A DNA stretch of 64,000 bases, taken from the NCBI RefSeq assembly GCF_000023225.1, contig NC_013173.1:3226501-3290500 (forward strand), written 5' to 3'. The number at the start of each line of letters is the position of its first letter. Position 1 is the stretch's first letter. The DNA is from Desulfomicrobium baculatum DSM 4028. Lineage in GTDB: Bacteria > Desulfobacterota > Desulfovibrionia > Desulfovibrionales > Desulfomicrobiaceae. The translations under genes and the position numbers were made by a program. Shown here in pieces: positions 18,077-26,739 of this stretch. Below the pieces are notes generated by a model, which did no database searches, was not told the DNA's origin, and saw only the letters and a program-made list of their open reading frames with translations.

Positions 18077-20512
18077 ATGAGCATCAAAGTTGCCACCCAT
18101 ATTGATTTCACGGCCATGACCCAGATTTTTGCCGAGGCCCAAAGCACGGGGCGAGACCTCCTCTACGAGCATGAGGTCTACAGCCTGCTGCGAAACCTGG
18201 GTTCCGAGACGCCGCCGCGCAGCCTCCTGCTGCAGGCCGGGACGCGGCCAACGGACGAGGAACTCCTCGCCCTGCCCGGAGACAGGGTCGTGCTCAAGAT
18301 CGTCTCGCCCTACATCGTGCACAAGAGCGATGTCGGCGGCGTACGCATCATCCCCAAGCATCCGGACAAGATCCGCTCCACCTGGCGGCGCATGATGTAC
18401 GAAGTCGCAGAGAACTACGCCGACCGCATCGAACGCCGCCCCGCCCATGCGCCGGCCCACTATCAGGGACTGACCGGCGACGCCCTGGTCTCGGCCATCT
18501 CCCAGGATATCCAGGGTGTGCTTCTGGTGCAGTTCATTCCGCCGGACACCACCTCTTTTGGCAACGAACTCATTGTCGGACTGCGCGCCACGCGCGAGTT
18601 CGGCATGATCCTCACCGCCGGAATAGGCGGCACGGACACGGAACTCTTGGCTGACAATTTCCGCAAGAACCGCAGCATCGTCTCGGCTTCCACCGAACTC
18701 AACGACGGCGAGTCCTTTTTCGAGCTCTTCAGGCGCACCGTGGCCTACAAAGTCCTGGCCGGGAAAACGCGCGGCCAGAAACGCGTGGTCGCCGACGAAC
18801 AGCTGATCGAATGCTTCTCGGCCTTCATACAGGTCGGCAATCATTTCTCGCCCACCGCCGTCGACGCCCCGTTCGTCATCGAAGAACTGGAGATCAACCC
18901 CTTCGCCTTTTCGGACTTCATGATGGTGCCACTCGACGGGATGTGCCGCTTCTCGCTGCCGCAAAAGGCGCTCGTTGTCCCCCGGCCCGCGGAAAGGATC
19001 CACACCCTGCTGCACCCGGGCCGCATCGGCCTGATCGGGGTGTCCACATCCCGCCAGAACTTTGGACGCGTCATCCTGCAAAACGTCCTGGCCCACGGTT
19101 TTCCGGCAGGCAAGATCACGGTCATCCACCCGACCGCCTCGGAAATCGACGGCGTGGCGTGCGCAAAAGGGCTGTCCGCCCTGGATGAGCCGCTGGACCT
19201 CTTCGTGGTGGCGGTGGCGGCCGAACATCTGCCGGAACTGATCGAGGAAATCATGCGCAGCAAAAAGGCCGCGTCCGTGCTGCTCATCCCGGGCGGCCTG
19301 GGCGAAACGCAGGACAGCAAGGCCATGGCCGAAAAGATCATGGCCCTGATCAATGAAGGGCACAGGCAAGGCGACGGACCAGTCTTTCTGGGCGGCAACT
19401 CCATGGGCGTCATTTCCCATCCCGGAAGCTACGACACCTGGTTCATCCCCGAAAACAAACTGCCCAAGGGTCGGGGGCAGCACCAGCGCAACTCCGCTTT
19501 CATCAGCCAGTCCGGAGCGTTCATGGCCACGCGCATGAGCCGCACCCCGGAGCTGGACCCGGCCTATCTCATCTCCATCGGCAACCAGAACGACCTGACC
19601 CTGGGCGACTTCATGGCCTACTTCAAGACGCATCCGGACACGGACGTGGTCGGAGTCTACTGCGAAGGCTTCAACGACCTCGACGGCGTGCATTTCACCC
19701 GCGCCGTGCGGCAGGCGGTCCTGGCCGGCAAGGAGATCATCTTCTACAAGGCAGGACGCACGCCCGAGGGCAAGACCGCCACGTCGAGCCACACGGCCTC
19801 CCTGGCGGGCGACTATACGGTCTGCGAATCCTGCCTGACCCAGGCCGGGGCCATGGTCGCCAGATCCTTCAACCAATTCACGGAACTCTACATGCTGGCC
19901 AAGGGGCTGCATGGCAAAGCCATCGCCGGGAACCGCATGGCCGCCGTTTCCACGGCCGGATACGAGGCGGTCGGCATGGCCGACAATATCACGGCTGACG
20001 ACTTCGAGCTGCGCATGGCCACCTTCCGCCCTGCGACACGGCAGCGCATCGCCAAGGCGCTGGAGGAGTGCGGACTCGACCGGCTGGTCGAGGTCAAGAA
20101 CCCGCTGGACATGAACCCGGCGGCCACTGACGGACTCTTCACGGAGGTCGTGGAAGCGCTGGCGGCGGACCCTGGCGTGGATCTGGCCGTCATCGGCATG
20201 ATCCCGCTCACTCCGTCCCTGTCCTCGCTGGACATGGACGCGAGCCAGAACATCGCCGAGCGCATCGGCGCCATCGCGCGGCTCAGCCCCAAGCCCATCG
20301 TGGCCGTGGTCGACGGCGGCGAGATGTACAATCCCTTCGCGGCCATGCTGCGTGAACGGGGCATGCCTGTCTTCAGGGACGCGGACCGGGCCGTTCGGGC
20401 TCTCGGGCTTTATGTCCAGGCCCGGCTGGGCGCGGAAAACCTGCGTTGCAGAAGAAGGGGAAACGTCGAAGAAAAAAAGACTAATCCTCTGCGCTCCGGC
20501 GCAGATTCTTGA
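18077..20512 (+). CDS. ADP-forming acyl-CoA synthetase (fused subunits)
   Basis: An 811-residue single-chain NDP-forming acetate/acyl-CoA ligase, which interconverts acyl-CoA, ADP and phosphate with free acid, CoA and ATP. The ATP-grasp (beta-like) part comes first (LKIVSPYIVHKSDVGGVRI, then FVIEELEINPFAFSD). It is followed by a CoA-binding domain (HPGRIGLIGVS) and the succinyl-CoA ligase-like domain, with the probable phospho-His in TSSHTASLAGDY. It could make ATP from acetyl-CoA or amino-acid fermentation products. The ATG at 18077 is 6 bases after TTGGAG. The last 32 bases overlap the end of the convergent arfB. Confidence 0.92.
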   Translation: MSIKVATHIDFTAMTQIFAEAQSTGRDLLYEHEVYSLLRNLGSETPPRSLLLQAGTRPTDEELLALPGDRVVLKIVSPYIVHKSDVGGVRIIPKHPDKIRSTWRRMMYEVAENYADRIERRPAHAPAHYQGLTGDALVSAISQDIQGVLLVQFIPPDTTSFGNELIVGLRATREFGMILTAGIGGTDTELLADNFRKNRSIVSASTELNDGESFFELFRRTVAYKVLAGKTRGQKRVVADEQLIECFSAFIQVGNHFSPTAVDAPFVIEELEINPFAFSDFMMVPLDGMCRFSLPQKALVVPRPAERIHTLLHPGRIGLIGVSTSRQNFGRVILQNVLAHGFPAGKITVIHPTASEIDGVACAKGLSALDEPLDLFVVAVAAEHLPELIEEIMRSKKAASVLLIPGGLGETQDSKAMAEKIMALINEGHRQGDGPVFLGGNSMGVISHPGSYDTWFIPENKLPKGRGQHQRNSAFISQSGAFMATRMSRTPELDPAYLISIGNQNDLTLGDFMAYFKTHPDTDVVGVYCEGFNDLDGVHFTRAVRQAVLAGKEIIFYKAGRTPEGKTATSSHTASLAGDYTVCESCLTQAGAMVARSFNQFTELYMLAKGLHGKAIAGNRMAAVSTAGYEAVGMADNITADDFELRMATFRPATRQRIAKALEECGLDRLVEVKNPLDMNPAATDGLFTEVVEALAADPGVDLAVIGMIPLTPSLSSLDMDASQNIAERIGAIARLSPKPIVAVVDGGEMYNPFAAMLRERGMPVFRDADRAVRALGLYVQARLGAENLRCRRRGNVEEKKTNPLRSGADS

Positions 20513-20894
20513 GGCGCGACTGCTTGGCCTTGGAAGCAAGGCGCCTCTCCTTGGAGGCCCGGGTGGGCTTGGTGGCCCGGCGGGGTTTGGGACGCACGGC
20601 GGCCTGGGCCACCAGATGCGCCAGGCGCTCCAGGGCGGCCTTGCGGTTGCCCTCCTGGGTGCGATGCGACTCGGCCCGAATGACCAGTTCTTTCTCCACG
20701 GTGAGGCGACGGCCGGCCAATGCCTCAAGACGGGCCAGCCCGTCCTCGTCCAGGCCGTGAATCGCATCCAGGCGAACGCGCAGCCGAACGGCCGTGGAGA
20801 CTTTGTTCACATTCTGGCCGCCGGGACCGGAGGCACGGATAAATTCGAGGCGGATGTCCTCGTCTTCGATATGTACGCGGGGTGTGATGAACAT
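20481..20894 (-). CDS. arfB: Alternative ribosome-rescue factor ArfB (GGQ peptidyl-tRNA hydrolase)
   Basis: A 137-residue release-factor-like protein. GGQ lies at residues 25-27 within RASGPGGQNVNKVST, the catalytic loop for peptidyl-tRNA hydrolysis. The tail is strongly basic (KPRRATKPTRASKERRLASKAKQ, then RLKNLRR) and in E. coli ArfB inserts into the empty mRNA channel of stalled ribosomes. The length equals E. coli YaeJ (140). The ATG at 20894 is preceded by CACCTCCCCC and has no ribosome site. The gene overlaps the convergent acyl-CoA synthetase by 32 bases at the 3' end. Confidence 0.93.
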   Translation of the reverse strand: MFITPRVHIEDEDIRLEFIRASGPGGQNVNKVSTAVRLRVRLDAIHGLDEDGLARLEALAGRRLTVEKELVIRAESHRTQEGNRKAALERLAHLVAQAAVRPKPRRATKPTRASKERRLASKAKQSRLKNLRRSAED

Positions 20895-20930
20895 GGGGGA
20901 GGTGTTAGCGAAAATGTTGATGTTCCGAAA

Positions 20931-20962
20931 GCGAAAAGGGCAGCCAAAGCCGCCCTTTTCGC
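20931..20962 (-). terminator. Terminator after the IscA-like gene
   Basis: An 11-bp perfect stem (20931-20941 with 20952-20962) has GGGC pairs inside and A/T-rich ends, with a 10-base loop. On the minus strand the stem's descending arm ends CCCTTTTCGC followed by TTTC. It separates the IscA-like gene from arfB. Confidence 0.75.
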
Positions 20963-20981
20963 GCTGGATTCGTGTTTTCTA

Positions 20982-21302
20982 TCAGCCGCAGCTTCCGCCG
21001 CACCCGCAGGAGGAGCAACCGCCCTCGCCCTCCGGGAAGACCATGCTGGATTCCACGGTGAAACCCATATTCTGATCAAAAAGAACCGTCATGGGTTTGG
21101 CCTGCTCGAACAGGTCGCCTTCGACCAGGAAGGAATATCCATCCACATCGAAGATCTGATCGTTGTCTTTCTTCTCGTCCAGAGCCAACCCGAGACGGGG
21201 TCCGCCGCAGCCTGAAGCCAGATATATACGAATGGGTTCCTTGTCCTTGCCGCCAAAATGCTCATCCAGCTGCGCCTTTGCCGCCGGTTGGAGAGTAAAC
21301 AT
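20982..21302 (-). CDS. IscA/HesB-like protein with cysteine-rich C-terminus
   Basis: A 106-residue HesB/IscA-family protein. Cys32 lies in ASGCGGPRLGLALDE, matching the first conserved Cys of A-type carriers. The C-terminal CGCG motif is embedded in GGCSSCGCGGSCG (Cys96, 99, 101, 105), two cysteines more than usual. A-type proteins carry iron or [Fe-S] clusters to apo-enzymes. The ATG at 21302 has a perfect AGGAGG six bases upstream. It is monocistronic by its own terminator. No isc or suf genes are adjacent. Confidence 0.88.
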   Translation of the reverse strand: MFTLQPAAKAQLDEHFGGKDKEPIRIYLASGCGGPRLGLALDEKKDNDQIFDVDGYSFLVEGDLFEQAKPMTVLFDQNMGFTVESSMVFPEGEGGCSSCGCGGSCG

Positions 21303-21421
21303 AGATGCCTCCTATATTTTGAATAGGTAAAAGTTTAATCCCGGCAAAACAGATGTCAACACCTGCGGCGCCAAACAAACGAACTCCGGCACGAATCCGG
21401 GCACGCGCCTCCCGCGAAGAC

Positions 21422-21450
21422 AAAAAAAAGCGGACCTCGGGCCCGCTTTT
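21422..21450 (-). terminator. Terminator of the GAF-GGDEF-PilZ gene
   Basis: On the minus strand an AAAAGCGG / CCGCTTTT stem, extended by inner CC/GG pairing, is followed by a run of T (complement of 21422-21429). It ends the transcript 24 bases after the stop codon. Confidence 0.85.
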
Positions 21451-21473
21451 CGTAAATCTGAAAATTCAAGCAG

Positions 21474-22820
21474 TCAGCGCATCAAATAAAAGCCGAGATC
21501 GCTGTCATAGCTTTTCTGGTCCGCGAACTGGCATCCGACATACCTCTCGCTCAGGTATTTGACACGGGTCAGGCGGGTGACTTCCGTACGTCGCGAGTCG
21601 TCCAGACGAAAACGAACCTTGATCAGAGCCCCTCGAACCAGGCGATGGGAGAGCAGCGTGGTGAACCCGACGCCATTCAAGGAAATATTATCCAGCAGGA
21701 AATCACCCGTCTCGCCCGTATCCGGATTCTCGAACTGCCCAGCGAGCTGCACATTCTTGCGGTAATACTGCCTGCGCTCCATGGCCTGCTTTTCCTCGTT
21801 GAGGAGCAGCACAAGATTTTCGGCCACGTTGCGAAATTTGCGAAAGCCTCGGGACGCGGTCTTGTTTGTGTCGCAAATCCCCAGCAGCGGAGTGACGTCG
21901 TCCTGAATGCCGGACACGACATCAAGAATTACGGAAAAATACGGCATCTGCCTGGTCGCACTTTGCTGGGCGATCTTGGTGTTGATGCGCTGGCTGACAT
22001 CGAGGGCGGCCGGCCGGGGCGTATTGGGCATGATCACCGCGAATCTGTTCGAGGCGATGCGGCATGCCACATCGACCTTTCGCACTTCATCGACCAGAAC
22101 TACCGCAAGCATCTGGATGATCTTGTCCACGCTCGACGGTCCGTATTCCTCGTTGAGCCTGCGCAGATTCTCGATCGTGAGCAGCACCACGCTCGACGGA
22201 GTGCCGTATCGCTTGCAGACCTCGATCTCACGTTCCATGAAGCGGTCGAAAGTCCGCTTGTTCGGCAACCCGGAGAGCTGATCCGTTTCGGCCATGCGCC
22301 TCATGGCCTGAAAATAATATGCCCGCTCCAGCGCAACGGCCGTGACCTCCGCGATGGCTGCGAAATCCGCCAGAGCCTTCTTTGTAAACGGTTCCCCGTG
22401 CCGGGTGTCGATGAGTTCCAAGACGCCGTAGACCATATCCCCGCTTTTGAGCGGGACAGCCATGACGGTTGAACAGCCCTTGGTCTTGGCCGTCAAAAAT
22501 TGTGTAGCGAAACGCGGATCTTTCGCCGCGTCCTCGATCAGCAGGGCTTCTTGGGTCTCGGCGACCCATCCGGCCAGCCCCGTACCCTTTCGCAATTTCT
22601 TACCGCTGACCAAATCTGTCTTTTCACCCACGACGTGATTGAAAGTCAGGTCGCCGGTGTCCGGGTCCACAAGCAAAAAAGCCAAATGCCTGGGGGAAAA
22701 ATAGCTTTCCACATGGATGCAGATTTCTTCCAGCGTCTTTTGAATGCTGGTCCGATGCGAAAGTCCCCTGGAAATTCCAAGGAGGACATTTATGCATGAA
22801 GAAGGCGTAAGCGGCTCCAT
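21474..22820 (-). CDS. GAF - degenerate GGDEF - PilZ signalling protein
   Basis: A 448-residue cytoplasmic protein. The GAF domain (about 10-170) contains LTFNHVVGEKTD and VMAVPLKSGDMVYGVLELID. A GGDEF-like domain (about 175-330) follows, with DQLSGLPNKRTFDRF at its start. Its active-site GGDEF is replaced by ASNRF at 256-260, so cyclase activity is not expected. A C-terminal PilZ domain keeps the c-di-GMP motifs: RRQYYR for RxxxR, and NISLNGVGF for the D/NxSxxG element. It is therefore more likely a c-di-GMP receiver than a maker. The ATG at 22820 has GGAG six bases upstream. Confidence 0.87.
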   Translation of the reverse strand: MEPLTPSSCINVLLGISRGLSHRTSIQKTLEEICIHVESYFSPRHLAFLLVDPDTGDLTFNHVVGEKTDLVSGKKLRKGTGLAGWVAETQEALLIEDAAKDPRFATQFLTAKTKGCSTVMAVPLKSGDMVYGVLELIDTRHGEPFTKKALADFAAIAEVTAVALERAYYFQAMRRMAETDQLSGLPNKRTFDRFMEREIEVCKRYGTPSSVVLLTIENLRRLNEEYGPSSVDKIIQMLAVVLVDEVRKVDVACRIASNRFAVIMPNTPRPAALDVSQRINTKIAQQSATRQMPYFSVILDVVSGIQDDVTPLLGICDTNKTASRGFRKFRNVAENLVLLLNEEKQAMERRQYYRKNVQLAGQFENPDTGETGDFLLDNISLNGVGFTTLLSHRLVRGALIKVRFRLDDSRRTEVTRLTRVKYLSERYVGCQFADQKSYDSDLGFYLMR

Positions 22821-22895
22821 CTTTGGCTCCTGCTGTCGAGCTGAAACAGATCACTTTGTACAGGATTCATTACTTGGAGAAAAAGCAAGTTTTTG

Positions 22896-24197
22896 TCAAA
22901 TATCTTGTATCTTGCAGACCACCACGTTCATATCGCGGGACTTCGCCCATGACTCCAACGCAGACAGCGTCGCGGGATAGGGATGACCGATGGCCACTGC
23001 CAGCCCGGTGCGCTTGGCCAGGCTTTCGGCTTTTTTGAGCTGCAAGAGGACTGCATGCTCCTTGGCCGTGTTGTCGAGAAAGATATGCCTTCTGTAGTAG
23101 CGCATGCCCAACGTGTTGCTCACGTCGCGCACGCAGCTTTTCGGCGTGGTCAAGCTGTCCACAAAAAACTTTCCCTGCCCCTGCAGATGGCCAAGAACAA
23201 TGGTCATGGCCTTTTTGTCCTGAGTCAAACGTGAGCCCATGTGATTATTGACGCCGTCCACATCCGGCAAGCGCGCCAGATTATCGGCCAAAGTCTGCTC
23301 CAGATCGGCCGGAGTCATATTCACCCGCAAGGTGCCGGGGCCGGAATTGGCCGTCTTGGGATAGCCCTCCGGCTCGCAGGGGAGATGCAGCAGCAACTCG
23401 AGATTTTCCTGCCGGGCCAGGTTCGAGACCTGACGCGCCTTGGTGTTGTGCGGCAGCACCGAAAAACTGACGGCAAAAGGCAGGGCGGCCAAGCGCTTGG
23501 CCACCGCCATGCTCTCGCCCAGATCGTCGATGATGATCACAAGTCGTGGGGCTTTCGCCGTCTGCACCTCGGGCTCCGACTCGGGAACCAGGGCGAGCGG
23601 CAGAAAAATGTGATGGGTCGGCTCGCCCAGGATGGAGATCTCCAGATCACGCGGATTGTTGTCGACGGTCTGCAGACTGAACTCGGACCCCAGTTGATCC
23701 AGGTTTTTCTTGAGTTCGGCAAGAAAGGGAAAAACTTCCTGACCCAGATTGATGGTCAGATTCTGGTAATAAAATTCCTGACCGCGGTGACGCCTGACCT
23801 CCACGGCCCGGTGCCGCATGCGGCTCTCGGATTCGCCCTGGGCGGCCAGCCCCATGAGGATGGCCAGATCGACGCTGCGGACCTTGGCGTCAAAGTCGTC
23901 GACCGGGGCTTCGTATGCCTGGGCCTGCTCCTTCTGAACCGAAGCATTCCTGACGGGTGCCTGCTCCGGCCGAGGCTTCTTTTGGCTCGAGGCTGCGGGG
24001 GCTTCGGAGGCCTTGCTCGCGACCGGCGGCTGGACAGTCCCGGATTTGCTGGGCGCGTGTCTGAGGGGCAGATGCATGGCCACAAAAAGAGTCAGGCCGG
24101 TCAACAGGACAACGCAAATCCAGAACAGGGATTTGAACAGCGAAAAACCGGACCCTTTGGTCGCGGGCTTCTTCTTTTTTCTTTTTTTAGGGGGCAT
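22896..24197 (-). CDS. Divergent polysaccharide deacetylase (YibQ-like)
   Basis: A 433-residue protein. A very basic N-terminus (MPPKKRKKKKP) is followed by one membrane segment (about 22-42), a Pro/Ala-rich linker and a small domain. The divergent polysaccharide deacetylase domain begins LVIIIDDLGESMAVAKRL and contains LLLHLPCEP, NNHMGSRLTQDKKAM and FVDSLTTPKS. In E. coli the homologue yibQ lies beside envC. Here it is the third gene after envC and ctpA on the same strand, so a cell-envelope role is likely. The substrate is unknown. The ribosome site before ATG 24197 is poor. Confidence 0.87.
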   Translation of the reverse strand: MPPKKRKKKKPATKGSGFSLFKSLFWICVVLLTGLTLFVAMHLPLRHAPSKSGTVQPPVASKASEAPAASSQKKPRPEQAPVRNASVQKEQAQAYEAPVDDFDAKVRSVDLAILMGLAAQGESESRMRHRAVEVRRHRGQEFYYQNLTINLGQEVFPFLAELKKNLDQLGSEFSLQTVDNNPRDLEISILGEPTHHIFLPLALVPESEPEVQTAKAPRLVIIIDDLGESMAVAKRLAALPFAVSFSVLPHNTKARQVSNLARQENLELLLHLPCEPEGYPKTANSGPGTLRVNMTPADLEQTLADNLARLPDVDGVNNHMGSRLTQDKKAMTIVLGHLQGQGKFFVDSLTTPKSCVRDVSNTLGMRYYRRHIFLDNTAKEHAVLLQLKKAESLAKRTGLAVAIGHPYPATLSALESWAKSRDMNVVVCKIQDI

Positions 24198-24249
24198 GGA
24201 TGTGAAAAAGACGCGGGACGGCGGAAGCCGCCCCGCAAGATAATGCGAA

Positions 24250-25521
24250 TCAGTTGGTGAGCTGCATGAAGCGCGGCAGGGACTTGACCATGCTCAGGCC
24301 TATGCGCAGCTGGTTGTCCTGGGCCAATGCTTCCTTTGCTTCAAGCTCTTCCGGACCCAGCTCCACGTCCCCGTTGGGATTGTCCAGATGCTTGGACAGG
24401 TTCGCCTCCCGGAAATCGCGCGGCTGCGTTGCATCCTCGGCCACGGCCACAAACGGGAGCTCCACATCGGGGTCGATGCCCGAAGCCTGGATGGATCTGC
24501 CGTTTGGCGTGTAGTAAAGGGCGATGGTCAACTTGACCGCCGAGCCGTCGGACAGGGGCATGATGGTCTGCACGGAGCCCTTGCCGAAGGTGCGTTCTCC
24601 GATCAGGATGCCCCGCTTGCGGTCTTGCAAAGCTCCGGCCACGATTTCCGAGGCCGAGGCCGAACCGGAATTGATAAGCACGACCACCGGGCAGGTCACG
24701 TCCGTCGATTGCCGGGAAGCCATCTCGTCCTTTCTGCTCTTGGGGTTACGCCCCTGGGTATAGACGATGAGTCCATCGCGCAAAAAGGTGTCGGTCACGG
24801 AAATGGCCTGATTGAGCAGTCCGCCGGGGTTGTTGCGCAGGTCCAGGACAACGCCCTTGAGTTCCTGCTTGGCGGTGTACTCTTGCAATTTCTGGTGCAT
24901 GTCCTCTGTGGTGTTGGCCTTGAAATCGGTCAGCCGCAGATGCACATAGCCGGGCTCAAGTTCCTTGAGCTTGACACTGATCAGCGGGATGGTGCCGCGC
25001 ACGATGGTCACTTTTTCCGGAGCCTGGGAATCCTTGTGCAGGATGGTCAGCTCCACGGCCTCGCCCTTGGGGCCGCGAATCTTGGACACGGCGTCCTCAA
25101 GGGAAACGTCCAGCGCCGATTCGCCGTTGATCTCAAGAATGATGTCTCCGGCCCTGAGGCCCGCCTTGTCGGCAGGAGTGTCTTCAATGGGGGCGATCAC
25201 GGTCAGGCGCTTGTCGCGGACTCCGATCTGGATGCCGATCCCTCCGAATTCCCCTTGAAATTCTTCCTGCATCATTTTGAATTTTTCAAGATCGATATAT
25301 GCGGAATGCGGATCAATGGAATTGAGCATCCCCTCGATGGCCCCGTGGATCAGATCCGTACGGTCGACTTCCTGGACATAGTTTTTTTCGATCAGATCCA
25401 GAACCTGGCTGAACTGCTTCAAGGCCTGATAATGATCGGTATCCCGAGCCTGGCTGGACGAGGCCGTGCCGCAAAGGCCGACCAGAAGAATCATCGTGCC
25501 AAGAAAATGGCTGAGACGCAT
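24250..25521 (-). CDS. ctpA: Carboxy-terminal processing protease (S41, PDZ)
   Basis: A 423-residue secreted serine protease. A signal peptide (MRLSHFLGTMILLVGLCGTASSSQA) is followed by an N-terminal domain (YVQEVDRTDLIHGAIEGML, SIDPHSAYID), a PDZ domain (GIGIQIGVRDKRLTV) and the S41 core. The catalytic Ser lies in LINSGSASASEIVAGAL and the Lys in ERTFGKGSVQT. Related enzymes trim penicillin-binding proteins or peptidoglycan hydrolases. The start at 25521 has GGGAGGA upstream, which rules out the earlier ATG at 25563. It lies 96 bases after envC in the same direction, a common pairing in proteobacteria. Confidence 0.95.
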   Translation of the reverse strand: MRLSHFLGTMILLVGLCGTASSSQARDTDHYQALKQFSQVLDLIEKNYVQEVDRTDLIHGAIEGMLNSIDPHSAYIDLEKFKMMQEEFQGEFGGIGIQIGVRDKRLTVIAPIEDTPADKAGLRAGDIILEINGESALDVSLEDAVSKIRGPKGEAVELTILHKDSQAPEKVTIVRGTIPLISVKLKELEPGYVHLRLTDFKANTTEDMHQKLQEYTAKQELKGVVLDLRNNPGGLLNQAISVTDTFLRDGLIVYTQGRNPKSRKDEMASRQSTDVTCPVVVLINSGSASASEIVAGALQDRKRGILIGERTFGKGSVQTIMPLSDGSAVKLTIALYYTPNGRSIQASGIDPDVELPFVAVAEDATQPRDFREANLSKHLDNPNGDVELGPEELEAKEALAQDNQLRIGLSMVKSLPRFMQLTN

Positions 25522-25617
25522 GATTTCCTCCCTGAGGGAATGGCGAGAAATTGTTGGAATCACTTAAAAGCGGATACCGTGGTGCAGTCCTGTCCGAAAA
25601 AAATGCGAACCCACTTT

Positions 25618-26739
25618 TCACCCCGACTGTAACCATTTTAAAGGATTAATGACTTTTTGCCTGTAACGCAATTCGAAATAGAGGCCTTCGCCCTTGGCCG
25701 CAGGGTAGAATCCGCAGACACCGATCTGCTGTCCGCGTTCCACTTCCCGGCCCACCGGAAGGGGGGCTTCGGACAAAAAGGCGTACAGAGAATAATAATC
25801 CTCGCCGTGAAAAACAATGACCACTTGTCCAAACCCACGCAACTGGTCGTTGTGCACGACCTTTCCCCACGAGACGCTGCGCACCGGCGTGCCAGCGGAC
25901 AGGGACAGGCCGATGCCGTTACTGGGCGGATTTCCGTCCGGCGCATATGACACGACCCGCTTGCCCTTGGCCGGCCAGGTCAGCTTGCCCTGCAGCTTTG
26001 AAATCTTCTTGGAGGATTGCAGGCTGATCTTGTGGCGTAGCCCTGCGATGGAACCCATCAGACCCTGGATTTCCTTCTCGCTCTCCTTCTTCTTGACCCG
26101 CACCTGGGCAATCTGGTGTTCGAACTGCGTCCTCTTTTTTTCAAGCTCGGCCCTGGAAGCCTTGATCTTATCCAGTTTGGCCTCGGCCCGGGCCGCGTTC
26201 TGATCCAAAACAGACTGCTGGTCGGCCATGATCTGGCTCTGCCGTTCGATATCCTCCCGCAAGGACTGGGCCTCGCGGTACAGGGCCGTCAGCCAGGTTT
26301 CCCGGCGGTTGGCCTCGCCCCACTGCTCCACCGAGGCAAAACCTTCTTCCTTGGCCGTCAGATAGATGGGCCACAGAGTCTGCATCAATTCCTGCAGGCG
26401 ACCAGTGGTCTTTTCCCGCTCCGCCAGCAACTCATCCAGGCGCTTCGCGCCTTCGGCCTGTTCTTTCTTGAGCGCGTCCAGCTCGTCTTCGAGCTTCTGA
26501 AGGGATGCGGCCGCCTGCTTGACCGAGCCTTCAAGTTTGGCCAGATCCTTGTGCAGGCTTCTTTCCTTGTCGGTCAGGCTCTGAATGGCTTTTTTCCGCT
26601 CGGCCAGTTGCTTGTTCTTGGCGGCCATCTCTTCTTCAAGAGAGGCAAGGCCAAGTGAGGCCGTGAATGCGATGCCGCCCAGGAGCAACAGGATGATCGC
26701 GAAAAAGCGCAGCGTGGGGCGGGATGACGGACGATTCAT
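25618..26739 (-). CDS. envC: EnvC-like murein hydrolase activator
   Basis: A 373-residue periplasmic protein. A signal or anchor sequence (FFAIILLLLGGIAFTASLGLA) precedes a long coiled coil (about 35-240) with repeated Glu/Lys/Gln heptads and a C-terminal LytM-like domain. The zinc ligands are missing: SLYAFLSE has Phe and YFELRY has Tyr where active M23 enzymes have His, and GIGLSLSAGTPV lacks the usual His/Asp. E. coli EnvC is likewise inactive and activates amidases at the septum. The start at MNRPSS overlaps the preceding glycosylase stop as ATGA. Confidence 0.88.
   Translation of the reverse strand: MNRPSSRPTLRFFAIILLLLGGIAFTASLGLASLEEEMAAKNKQLAERKKAIQSLTDKERSLHKDLAKLEGSVKQAAASLQKLEDELDALKKEQAEGAKRLDELLAEREKTTGRLQELMQTLWPIYLTAKEEGFASVEQWGEANRRETWLTALYREAQSLREDIERQSQIMADQQSVLDQNAARAEAKLDKIKASRAELEKKRTQFEHQIAQVRVKKKESEKEIQGLMGSIAGLRHKISLQSSKKISKLQGKLTWPAKGKRVVSYAPDGNPPSNGIGLSLSAGTPVRSVSWGKVVHNDQLRGFGQVVIVFHGEDYYSLYAFLSEAPLPVGREVERGQQIGVCGFYPAAKGEGLYFELRYRQKVINPLKWLQSG

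Noticed and set aside
17915-20767. A very long open frame antisense to the acyl-CoA synthetase gene
   Set aside because: It mirrors the GC-rich codons of the real gene, has low-complexity Gly/His/Val/Asp-rich composition, no ribosome site and no family resemblance.
25618-26739. Active M23 metallopeptidase
   Set aside because: The His and Asp zinc ligands are replaced, so an activator role is the better call.
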